From Methanoregulaceae archaeon (GTDB lineage Archaea; Halobacteriota; Methanomicrobia; Methanomicrobiales; Methanospirillaceae): 6,171 nt of DNA. The first letter of the stretch is position 1; every line of letters begins with the position of its first letter. The notes beneath the pieces were generated by a model. The model was not told the origin of the DNA. It saw only the letters and a program-made list of their open reading frames with translations, and made no database searches. Below are positions 1 to 5,720 of this stretch, piece after piece. The stretch covers positions 1-6,171 of the forward strand of contig JAJRBS010000144.1 of the NCBI GenBank assembly GCA_028679325.1, in the 5' to 3' direction. The position numbers and the translations under genes are program-made.

Positions 1-621
1 CGCGACGGCCACCGGGGTCCCTCCCCGTGTCCCTTCATTCGAGATCGAAGGGACAGGGAGGCGCCGGAGTTCCTCTTTTGACTCTGCCGCGTTAATGAAC
101 CCGACCGGGGTCCCGATCACCAGGGCGGGGTGGACAGCACCCTCCCGGATCAGCTCGCAGACCGCGAGCAGGGCGGACGGGGCATTCCCGATCACGAGGA
201 TCGAACCATCGATGGTTTTACCAAGAGAGACGATCCCGGCCCTGCTCCGGGTTATTCCGGTTGTCCGTGCCAGATTCCCTCCGTAATCGAGAGCGCAGAG
301 GACCGGGCTCTCATGGCCCTTCTTCTGGATCCCGACCTGCACCATCCGGATGTCGGTAATAATCGGGGACTTCTTCTCCAGGGCCGCGAGCCCTGCCTCC
401 ACCGGGTGGTGACAGAAACGGAGAAGGCCGGCCATGCTGAAATCGCCCACGGCGACGGAGCAACGCTGCCGGATCCGGTCTTCACAGTTTTCGTCGCCAA
501 CAGCCTCCCGGGCCAGGGCCCGGCTTGATGCCGATATCCGGTATGCCTCGTCGGTCGAAGCCCCTAGGTCAATATACGTATTTTTTGTGGTATCCCCGCG
601 GGGTGATGATCCCTTTGACAT
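1..621 (-). CDS. cbiC: Cobalt-precorrin-8 methylmutase (CbiC), C-terminus cut by window edge
   Basis: The frame is open for 207 codons from ATG at 621 to the window edge, with no stop. CbiC moves the C11 methyl group to C12, converting cobalt-precorrin-8 to cobyrinate, a late cytosolic step of corrin synthesis. Family signatures seen: IDLGASTDEAYRIS (17-30), GDFSMA (59-64), TDIRMVQVGI (89-98), GNAPSALL (145-152), IGTPVGFVNAAESKEEL (169-185) and GTRGGTPVAVA (197-207). CbiC proteins are usually about 205-220 residues, so only a few are missing. Aligned by hand to CobH, the catalytic histidine (usual H-A-x-G-D) falls on V56 in CSVAVGD; H71-H72 lie nearby. ATG 621 has GGAGG at 632-636, a 10-nt spacer. 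ATG 630 is in frame but directly abuts GGAGG. No ATG, GTG or TTG codon follows before the conserved core, so the 5' end must overlap cbiH by at least 53 nt. Confidence 0.93.
   Translation of the reverse strand, partial: MSKGSSPRGDTTKNTYIDLGASTDEAYRISASSRALAREAVGDENCEDRIRQRCSVAVGDFSMAGLLRFCHHPVEAGLAALEKKSPIITDIRMVQVGIQKKGHESPVLCALDYGGNLARTTGITRSRAGIVSLGKTIDGSILVIGNAPSALLAVCELIREGAVHPALVIGTPVGFINAAESKEELRRLPVPSISNEGTRGGTPVAVA
21..60 (-). repeat. Inverted repeat (stem-loop) inside the 3' part of cbiC
   Basis: Bases 28-36 (TGTCCCTTC) and 47-55 (GAAGGGACA) are a perfect 9-bp inverted repeat around a 10-nt loop. The outer arms 21-25 (CTCCC) and 56-60 (GGGAG) add 5 bp after a 2-nt bulge at 26-27. 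In the cbiC transcript this gives a 14-bp GC-rich stem over codons 188-201. An inner TTCGA/TCGAA pairing (38-42 with 45-49) competes with it. The repeat is directly visible; whether it has a function is unknown. It lies in coding sequence and could be chance in GC-rich DNA. Confidence 0.5.
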
Positions 622-1339
622 CTGTTCCATTCCTCCAAATCCTGCTCTCTTCCCCACCAACGATGACCGTTGTGTGCATGTCCACCTTCTCTGCGTAGTC
701 CCTGATCTGCAACAGGGTGGTGACCGCGATCTCCTCTCCATCGCGAAACGCGTTCCTGATGATCCCGACCGGGGTATCCGGTCCCCGGAACCTCGCGGCG
801 ATCTCCATGGCTGCTGAAAACGTGTGAGGCCGGCCCCTGCTCTTCGGGTTGTACAGGACGACCGGAATGCCCAGGGAGAATGCTCCTTCAAGCCTCTTCT
901 CGATGACCTCGAGGGGGGTGAGGAGGTCGGAGAGGCTGATGGTCACGAAGTCTCCCGAGAGTGGCGACCCGATGCGGGAGGCAGCGGCCTGTGCCGCGGT
1001 GACCCCGGGGACGACCTCCCAGTCAATATCCGAGCCGTCCCGGTCAAGGATCTCGAGCACGATCCCTGCCATGCCGTAGATGCCGGGATCTCCCCCGCTC
1101 ACCATGGCTACTTTCTTCTCCCGGGCAAGGTCGATGGAGAGCTTTGCCCGTTCGACCTCCTTTCCCATGGAGCTCCTGATCACTTTTTTCCCGGGCAGGA
1201 GGTCAGAGATCTGGTTTAAGTAGGTATCGTTCCCGATGATGATGTCCGAGCCTTCGATGACCTGGCGGGCTCTCCCTGTCATCTGTCCGGGACCTCCCGG
1301 CCCTGTCCCCACGATGGAGAGCTTACCGTGCGATGGCAA
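569..1339 (-). CDS. cbiH: Cobalt-factor III / precorrin-3B C17-methyltransferase (CbiH)
   Basis: A 256-residue SAM-dependent tetrapyrrole methylase that methylates C17 and contracts the macrocycle to give cobalt-precorrin-4. Motifs in order: SAM loop IVGTGPGGPG (9-18), conserved IIGNDTY (34-40), SGGDPGIYGMA (81-91), VPGVTAAQAAASRIGSPL (110-127), DFVTISLSDLLTPLEVIEKR (130-149), LYNPKSRGR (162-170), and the C-terminal TPRGYHKKY (246-254) typical of CbiH/CobJ. Length is normal for the single-domain enzyme. The start is TTG at 1339: an in-frame TGA lies two codons upstream, a GGTG ribosome-site match sits 6 nt before it, and the next in-frame ATG is past the SAM loop. It overlaps the end of cbiG by 17 nt and its own last 53 nt are shared with cbiC, so the three are probably translationally coupled. 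Confidence 0.95.
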   Translation of the reverse strand: MPSHGKLSIVGTGPGGPGQMTGRARQVIEGSDIIIGNDTYLNQISDLLPGKKVIRSSMGKEVERAKLSIDLAREKKVAMVSGGDPGIYGMAGIVLEILDRDGSDIDWEVVPGVTAAQAAASRIGSPLSGDFVTISLSDLLTPLEVIEKRLEGAFSLGIPVVLYNPKSRGRPHTFSAAMEIAARFRGPDTPVGIIRNAFRDGEEIAVTTLLQIRDYAEKVDMHTTVIVGGEESRIWRNGTDVKGIITPRGYHKKYVY

Positions 1340-2192
1340 CTGTCACACCCCCAAAGACCGTCTTTTTCAGTACCAGGTCCTTATGCCTCGAGACTGCAAG
1401 GGCACCCGGTTCAGCCACACCTTCAAGGCCGATACGGGACGCACCCGAAGGGGACGGAGGCACGACGGCACTGATGGCACGGTCATCGAGGTATATCAGG
1501 GCGCCGCCGAGTGCCCGGACAGCCTCAAGGATACCGGATTCATGCGATTTCTTGACGGTGGTTGCATAGACCAGCACCTGGGAGGGCCGTATCCCGGCCA
1601 GCTCGAGAGCCGCCCGGATGGCCCCCTCCACCTCGTCCTTCGTGGAGCCTTTCCTGCAGCCGACCCCCACGCTGTACTCCCCGGAAGCAGAGAGGAATGC
1701 CACATCGTCGCCACCGATGACCACCGATGGTCCGGTCACCGCATAGATCCCGGCCTTCCCGTCGAGCAGGGCAGCATTGACCGTCCGCGATGCTTCCCTG
1801 TTGACCAGTTCTTTCCCATGCCGGGCAGCGATCCCTTCGACGGATTCCACCCCGGCCCTTTCCGTGGCCGTGGTTATGACGGGGATAGCCCCAAGCGCCC
1901 GGAGATGTTCCGCCATCTCGTTGGCACCGTGGTGCCCCCCGATGACAGGGATGGCAAAGGAGAGGTCGGGAGCTACAACCACCACAGCCGGGTCGCTCCA
2001 CTTGTCCTTCAGCAGGGGGGCGATCCCCCGGACGGCGATCCCGGTGGCCATGACCGCCACGATACGCTGGAAGGCGGGGAAGGCGAGAGCGAATGCCTCC
2101 GGGGAGTAGGGGATGAGCTCTGCATCCAGCAGAGAGGCGACCTTCTCTGCCGGTTCCCGGAACCTCTCAAGAAAGATGACGGCAGCATTCAT
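1323..2192 (-). CDS. cbiG: Cobalt-precorrin-5A hydrolase (CbiG)
   Basis: A 289-residue protein that opens the ring-A delta-lactone of cobalt-precorrin-5A and releases the two-carbon unit as acetaldehyde, a step found only in the anaerobic pathway. The N-terminal domain shows GIAVRGIAPLLKDKWSDPAV (51-70) and IPVIGGHHGAN (81-91), both characteristic of CbiG. The C-terminal domain shows GVGCRKGS (176-183) and TVKKSHESG (212-220). It is shorter than bacterial CbiG (about 330-350 residues); the shortening appears to be in the middle domain (roughly 128-170), which I recall as common in archaeal forms. ATG at 2192 overlaps the cbiF stop as ATGA; the 3' end overlaps cbiH by 17 nt. Cobalt as the metal, and so the anaerobic route, is inferred from this gene being present. 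Confidence 0.96.
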   Translation of the reverse strand: MNAAVIFLERFREPAEKVASLLDAELIPYSPEAFALAFPAFQRIVAVMATGIAVRGIAPLLKDKWSDPAVVVVAPDLSFAIPVIGGHHGANEMAEHLRALGAIPVITTATERAGVESVEGIAARHGKELVNREASRTVNAALLDGKAGIYAVTGPSVVIGGDDVAFLSASGEYSVGVGCRKGSTKDEVEGAIRAALELAGIRPSQVLVYATTVKKSHESGILEAVRALGGALIYLDDRAISAVVPPSPSGASRIGLEGVAEPGALAVSRHKDLVLKKTVFGGVTVAIAR

Positions 2193-2905
2193 GAGTAGAG
2201 GACCGACCTCCGGTGACCGGATCCCTCCGGATCGATGACTCCTCCGACGATCAGGAGCGCCGACCGGGTTATTCCTGCGTCTGCCGCCTTCCGGGCGATG
2301 TCGGCAACGGTGCCACGGATGACCACCTCATCGGGCCAGCTGGCATGGTAGACGACCGCTGCCCGCGTGTCAGGGGGACACCGGAGTTTTTCGACGATCT
2401 CCTCTATCCTGTCGGCTCCCAGGAAGAAGGCCAGTGTCGCTTTATGCCGCGAGAGGGCTTCGATCTCGTCGCTTTCAAGGGTCTTTCCCGCGGGACGGGT
2501 GACGATGAGGGTATCCGAGACTCCCCCGAGAGTGAGCTGGGTCCCGAGGGCAGCGGCGGCGGCAAAGATCGAGGAGACTCCGGGGACAATCTCGCAGGAG
2601 ATTCCTTCGGCGCAAAGCATCTGCATCTGCTCCACAATGGCACCGTAAAGGGACGGGTCCCCGGAATGGAGCCGGACCACGGTCTTCCCTTCCCGGGCGG
2701 CCTGCACCATGACCGGGACGATCTCCTCGAGCCTCCGCTTCCAGCTGTCAATCTTGAGAGATGCGGGAGACTCCCCGACCAGGACCGGGTTCACGAGCGA
2801 TCCTGTGTATATCAGGACGTCGGCACGGGACAGGAGCTCCTTTCCCCGGACAGTGATCAGGTCGGGGGCTCCCGGCCCTGCACCCACGAAATACACTTTT
2901 CCCAT
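2189..2905 (-). CDS. cbiF: Cobalt-precorrin-4 C11-methyltransferase (CbiF)
   Basis: A 238-residue tetrapyrrole methylase that adds the C11 methyl group to cobalt-precorrin-4 to give cobalt-precorrin-5A, the substrate of CbiG encoded next. Motifs: VYFVGAGPGAPDLITVRG (4-21), YTGSLVNP (33-40, diagnostic of CbiF/CobM), RLHSGDPSLYGAIVEQM (78-94), VPGVSSIFAAAAALG (107-121), TLIVTRPAGKT (132-142) and FFLGADRIEEI (160-170). One difference is LTLGGVS (125-130), where I would expect LTLPxVS, so a proline is replaced by glycine beside the substrate cleft. Length is slightly below the ~250 residues usual for the family. The ATG start shares one base with the cbiL stop (TGATG) and the stop overlaps the cbiG start by 4 nt, so the three are tightly coupled. 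Confidence 0.97.
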   Translation of the reverse strand: MGKVYFVGAGPGAPDLITVRGKELLSRADVLIYTGSLVNPVLVGESPASLKIDSWKRRLEEIVPVMVQAAREGKTVVRLHSGDPSLYGAIVEQMQMLCAEGISCEIVPGVSSIFAAAAALGTQLTLGGVSDTLIVTRPAGKTLESDEIEALSRHKATLAFFLGADRIEEIVEKLRCPPDTRAAVVYHASWPDEVVIRGTVADIARKAADAGITRSALLIVGGVIDPEGSGHRRSVLYS

Positions 2906-3513
2906 CAGCGCCTCGCGTACAGGATGCTCATGTAGTCGCTCTCCTCGGGGAGCTCGTTCTCACGGTACACCCGCATCTCGTCCATGTACATGCGTTCGAC
3001 GAGAACGAACGACCGGTAGCCCTCCTTCCGGAGGGTCTCCGCCATTTTTTGTGGCCGCCGGACCTTGAGCATGATCCGGCAGGGCGCTTCCCCAAGACCT
3101 TCGGTGACCAGGAAACCGTCGGACAGCGAGACATGGGCAACCGATGCAAATGCGGTGATGGAGCTGACTGCGGGTTCTGTCCGGCATGCGATACCCGGGT
3201 ATCTTTCCGCCATCACCGCGACCAGCCGGGCATAGGTGGAGAAGAAGTTCGGGTCGCCGAGGATGCCGAGGATGGCGGTGCCGTCGCGGGCGACAGTTGC
3301 GATCCGGTCGGCGTTCCTTTCCATGCAGGCCGAAATAACGTCCTCATCCCCGGTCATGGGGAAGTCGAGGACTTCCGCATCCCGGTATGGCGAAACGAGA
3401 CCGAGAGCGATCTTTCCCGGCACAAAGACGGCATCGGCCTCCCGGAGCAGCCTGACGGCCCGGAGGGTGAGATATTCCGGTTCGCCGGGGCCAAGCCCCA
3501 GGCCGATCAGCAC
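2905..3513 (-). CDS. cbiL: Cobalt-factor II / precorrin-2 C20-methyltransferase (CbiL)
   Basis: A 202-residue SAM-dependent methylase that places the C20 methyl group on cobalt-factor II, the first methylation committed to corrin. Motifs: GLGPGEPEYLTLRAVRLL (6-23), VFVPGK (29-34), the FPMTGDED segment (51-58), LGDPNFFSTYARL (85-97) and SSITAFAS (117-124); the SITAFAS segment is typical of CbiL. It is about 30 residues shorter than bacterial CbiL but close to what I recall for methanogen CbiL. The usual P-G-[VI]-S-S turn reads PAVSS (114-118), a glycine-to-alanine change. Translation starts at GTG 3513, directly before LIGLGLGPG and within the cbiT stop (GTGCTGA, 7-nt overlap). Upstream GGGGGAAG may serve as a ribosome site. 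Confidence 0.94.
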   Translation of the reverse strand: MLIGLGLGPGEPEYLTLRAVRLLREADAVFVPGKIALGLVSPYRDAEVLDFPMTGDEDVISACMERNADRIATVARDGTAILGILGDPNFFSTYARLVAVMAERYPGIACRTEPAVSSITAFASVAHVSLSDGFLVTEGLGEAPCRIMLKVRRPQKMAETLRKEGYRSFVLVERMYMDEMRVYRENELPEESDYMSILYARR

Positions 3514-4034
3514 GGGCTTCCCCCGACGATGATAAAGACCGGGTCCAGGGGCCGGAACATGACGCTCCCTGCGAGGGGGTAGGACCGGGAGACCATGACC
3601 TGGACTGCCTCCCGGAACATCGCGAGCTGCTGCATGGCAGTGACCGCCTCGGAAAGAGTGGACAGGAGAACGGCATTGACCACCACCGTCCGGACTCTTT
3701 TTTCGGCAAGAAGGGACAGGACCCTCGAGAGATCCCGGGAACCGCCGACAAAGGCGGTGTCCAGCCGGGGGATCCTTCGGAGGAGTTCAACCCCGTTCTC
3801 ACAGGAGATCTCGATATTGTGGATACCCTGTTCGTCTGCCAGCTGCCGTGAACAGGCAACGGCTTCCTGCCTGAGGTCGACGGCGTAGACTTTTTTTACA
3901 GAGGGTGCTGCACTGACCGCTATCCTCCCTGTGCCGCAGCCGATGTCGGCAAAGATGTCATCGGGCCGCAGACCGAGCTTGGCAAGAGAAACGGCCATGA
4001 TCTCGTCCTTTGTGGGCCCTCCCGGGAGGTTCAT
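3507..4034 (-). CDS. cbiT: Cobalt-precorrin-6B C15-methyltransferase, decarboxylating (CbiT)
   Basis: A 175-residue class I (Rossmann-like) methyltransferase, unrelated in fold to the other methylases here. It methylates C15 and removes the acetate carboxyl at C12 of cobalt-precorrin-6B/7. Seen: the CbiT N-terminal signature PGGPTKDEI (4-12), SAM motif I ADIGCGTG (29-36), the acidic end of strand 2 AVDL (51-54, D53 likely contacts the ribose), and FVGGS (95-99), equivalent to the family F-I-G-G motif. It is a stand-alone CbiT; in many organisms it is fused or next to CbiE (C5-methylation), which is not in this window. This is the only gene here with a real intergenic gap upstream (55 nt). I see no good Shine-Dalgarno site before ATG 4034, so a leaderless or very short-leader transcript is plausible. 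Confidence 0.95.
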   Translation of the reverse strand: MNLPGGPTKDEIMAVSLAKLGLRPDDIFADIGCGTGRIAVSAAPSVKKVYAVDLRQEAVACSRQLADEQGIHNIEISCENGVELLRRIPRLDTAFVGGSRDLSRVLSLLAEKRVRTVVVNAVLLSTLSEAVTAMQQLAMFREAVQVMVSRSYPLAGSVMFRPLDPVFIIVGGSPC

Positions 4035-4089
4035 TTCTCATAAAGTAGGGTTGTGGAAAGGTATTAAGACTTGGATAAAAGGCGATCCG
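4035..4089 (-). promoter_or_regulatory. AT-rich gap before cbiT, candidate internal archaeal promoter
   Basis: This 55-nt stretch between the cobA stop and the cbiT start is about 40% GC by hand count, clearly below the flanking genes. On the minus strand it has two TATA-like elements: TTTTAT at 4080-4075 and TTAATA at 4067-4062. With archaeal TATA-to-start spacing of about 25 nt, they would place transcription starts near 4052 (about 18-nt leader) or 4040 (almost leaderless). No convincing BRE, operator or riboswitch fold is visible. TTTT in the first element could instead be a weak terminator for cobA. The base-composition dip is observed; promoter function is inferred. Confidence 0.35.
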
Positions 4090-4839
4090 TCAGAAAGGGA
4101 TCAGCAGATCTCCCTCGTGATAGAGGGATACGACTCCCCCGATAACGATCACCGCAGGTGGCTTGACCTTCTGTTCCCGGGCGATCCTCCCGATCTCCCC
4201 AAGGGCCCCGGTGGTTACCCGCTGGTCTTTCCGGAGACCGCGTTCGATGATGGCCACCGGCGTCCCGCTGTCCTTTCCGGCCGCGATCAGGGCCTTTGCG
4301 ATCGAGGGCAGGTTCTTCACCCCCATCAGGATGACGATGGTGCCTTCCTGCCGGGCAAGGAGTTCCCAGTCGAGAGCGGAGCGGCCCTTGGTCGGGTCTT
4401 CGTGGCCGGTGAGGATGGTGACCGACGAGGCGAACCGGCGGTGGGTGACCGGGATGCCGACCGAACCGGGCACGGCGATGGCGCTCGAGACACCGGGGAC
4501 AAGTTCGACCGGTATGCCCTCCTTCATAAGGACCTCGAGTTCCTCTCCGCCCCTGCCGAAGAGAAAGGGATCTCCTCCCTTCAGCCTGACCACGGACTTT
4601 CCTTCCCTGGCCTTCCTGATCATCAGGGCCTCGATCTCTTCCTGTTCGAGGGTGTGGTCGGAGCCGTACTTTCCGCAGTCGATCTTCTCTGCAGAAGCGG
4701 GAAGACTGGAGATTATCTCCTCGCCGGGGAGCTGGTCATAGAGGATGACCTCTGCGGCATCGATGACCTCCCGGGCCCGGACGGTGAGCATCCCTGCTCC
4801 ACCCGGTCCTGCACCGACCAAAAACACTTTGCCTGTCAT
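4090..4839 (-). CDS. cobA: Uroporphyrinogen-III C-methyltransferase (SUMT)
   Basis: A 249-residue single-domain SUMT that uses two SAM molecules to methylate C2 and C7 of uroporphyrinogen III, giving precorrin-2. This is the branch point to cobalamin and, in methanogens, coenzyme F430 and siroheme-derived compounds. Motifs: VFLVGAGPGGAGMLTVRA (5-22), VILYDQLPGEEI (31-42), CGKYGSDHTLEQEEI (55-69), RLKGGDPFLFGRGGEE (85-100), VPGVSSAIAVP (114-124), GIPVTHR (128-134) and LTGHEDPTK (143-151). The full set is diagnostic of SUMT rather than a Cbi methylase. It has no precorrin-2 dehydrogenase/chelatase (CysG-type) extension and no fused HemD, so those functions must come from other genes. Its ATG overlaps the hemC stop as ATGA, coupling it to porphyrin synthesis rather than to the corrin genes across the gap. 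Confidence 0.97.
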   Translation of the reverse strand: MTGKVFLVGAGPGGAGMLTVRAREVIDAAEVILYDQLPGEEIISSLPASAEKIDCGKYGSDHTLEQEEIEALMIRKAREGKSVVRLKGGDPFLFGRGGEELEVLMKEGIPVELVPGVSSAIAVPGSVGIPVTHRRFASSVTILTGHEDPTKGRSALDWELLARQEGTIVILMGVKNLPSIAKALIAAGKDSGTPVAIIERGLRKDQRVTTGALGEIGRIAREQKVKPPAVIVIGGVVSLYHEGDLLIPF

Positions 4840-5720
4840 TCTGAAAGCCCCAGCGTCGATGCGGCCTCGCGGATGAGTTCAGCGCCTTCCTTCCGGAGGA
4901 GCCTCCCGCATTCCGTCGCTTCGTCCATGGACCCGATCTCTTCCTCTCTCCGCACCCGTCTCTCCCCGTCAAGGGAGAGGATCTCGGCGATGAGGTACCG
5001 GTCCCTGCAGTAGATTCCCTGCGGCGTGTAGCACCCGCCGCCGATCTCCTCCATCACCCGCCGTTCGATCTCCACATCGAGCCGGGTTTGCGGGTGGTCG
5101 AGGCGGGACAGCGGAAGGGTGACCGCAGGGTCATCGCGGCCGACAACGGCGATGGTCCCCTGGTTTGGTGCGGGGACGTGCACGTCCGGGGGTAGCCTCA
5201 TCCCGGGGACCGAAAGAGACATCCGGACAAGGCCGGCCTCGGCCAGCACGATGGCGTCGAACTGTCCTTCGGAGAGTTTGCGGAGGCGTGTATCCACGTT
5301 CCCCCGGACCGGTCGGATATCGGACCCCTTCCGGTAGCGCTTCAGCTGAGCCATCCGCCGTGTGCTTGACGTGCCGATCACCCTGATCTCTTTTTCGGGG
5401 ACAGAGTGGACCAGGAAATCGGCCGGCGAGTCCCTCTCAAGGATGGCACAGGTGCTGAGTCCGGCAGGCCGCTTTGCCGGGATGTCCTTCATGCTGTGGA
5501 CGGCGGCGTCGATGGAACCGGCGAGGATGGCCTCATCGAGAGCCCGGACAAAGACCCCCTGGCCGCCGATCTCGTGGAGGGGGACGCCGGACACTTCATC
5601 CCCGAGTGTGCTGATGATGGAGAGCTCGACCTCGTGGCCTGATTCCCGCAACATTCCTGCCACCTTTTCTGCCTGGGCAAGAGCGAGGGTGCTCCCCCGG
5701 GTGCCGATCTTCAGAGGCAT
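4836..5720 (-). CDS. hemC: Hydroxymethylbilane synthase (porphobilinogen deaminase)
   Basis: A 294-residue enzyme that joins four porphobilinogens into the linear tetrapyrrole hydroxymethylbilane. Key features: start KIGTRGSTLALAQA (4-17); HSMKDIP (75-81) with catalytic Asp79; GTSSTRRMAQL (116-126) with the substrate-binding Arg121/Arg122; RGNVDTRLRKL (139-149); PAPNQGTIAV (183-192), matching the family P-A-x-x-Q-G motif; and GGGCYTP (227-233), where Cys230 should carry the dipyrromethane cofactor. Catalytic residues are intact and length is normal (about 290-315). ATG 5720 lies inside the hemL end (10-nt overlap) and immediately precedes the conserved N-terminus; no strong ribosome site is seen, so coupling to hemL translation is likely. 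It is followed directly by cobA with no hemD between. Confidence 0.98.
   Translation of the reverse strand: MPLKIGTRGSTLALAQAEKVAGMLRESGHEVELSIISTLGDEVSGVPLHEIGGQGVFVRALDEAILAGSIDAAVHSMKDIPAKRPAGLSTCAILERDSPADFLVHSVPEKEIRVIGTSSTRRMAQLKRYRKGSDIRPVRGNVDTRLRKLSEGQFDAIVLAEAGLVRMSLSVPGMRLPPDVHVPAPNQGTIAVVGRDDPAVTLPLSRLDHPQTRLDVEIERRVMEEIGGGCYTPQGIYCRDRYLIAEILSLDGERRVRREEEIGSMDEATECGRLLRKEGAELIREAASTLGLSE

Noticed and set aside
204..217. Perfect 14-bp palindrome AACCATCGATGGTT
   Set aside because: It lies in the cbiC coding sequence (encoding KTIDGS) with no nearby gene start or second copy seen; probably chance.
252..500. An 82-codon minus-strand frame inside the cbiC region
   Set aside because: It is in a different frame from CbiC. 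The CbiC frame carries all family motifs and stays open to the window edge.
1236..2198. A 320-codon plus-strand open frame opposite cbiG and the start of cbiH
   Set aside because: The product is rich in Asp, Gly, Pro and Arg with no recognisable domain. The minus strand carries clear CbiG and CbiH, so this is a shadow frame.
2213..2935. A 240-codon plus-strand open frame opposite cbiF
   Set aside because: It mirrors almost exactly the extent of cbiF and shows no protein motif; antisense artefact of base composition.
4615..4627. Palindrome CCTGATCATCAGG
   Set aside because: Short, inside cobA (ALMIRK region) and not associated with a gene boundary; likely chance.
3931..5013. A 360-codon plus-strand open frame opposite cobA and the end of hemC
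   Set aside because: It runs antisense across well-identified genes and its translation has no family motifs. Long opposite-strand frames are expected where codon third positions are GC-rich.
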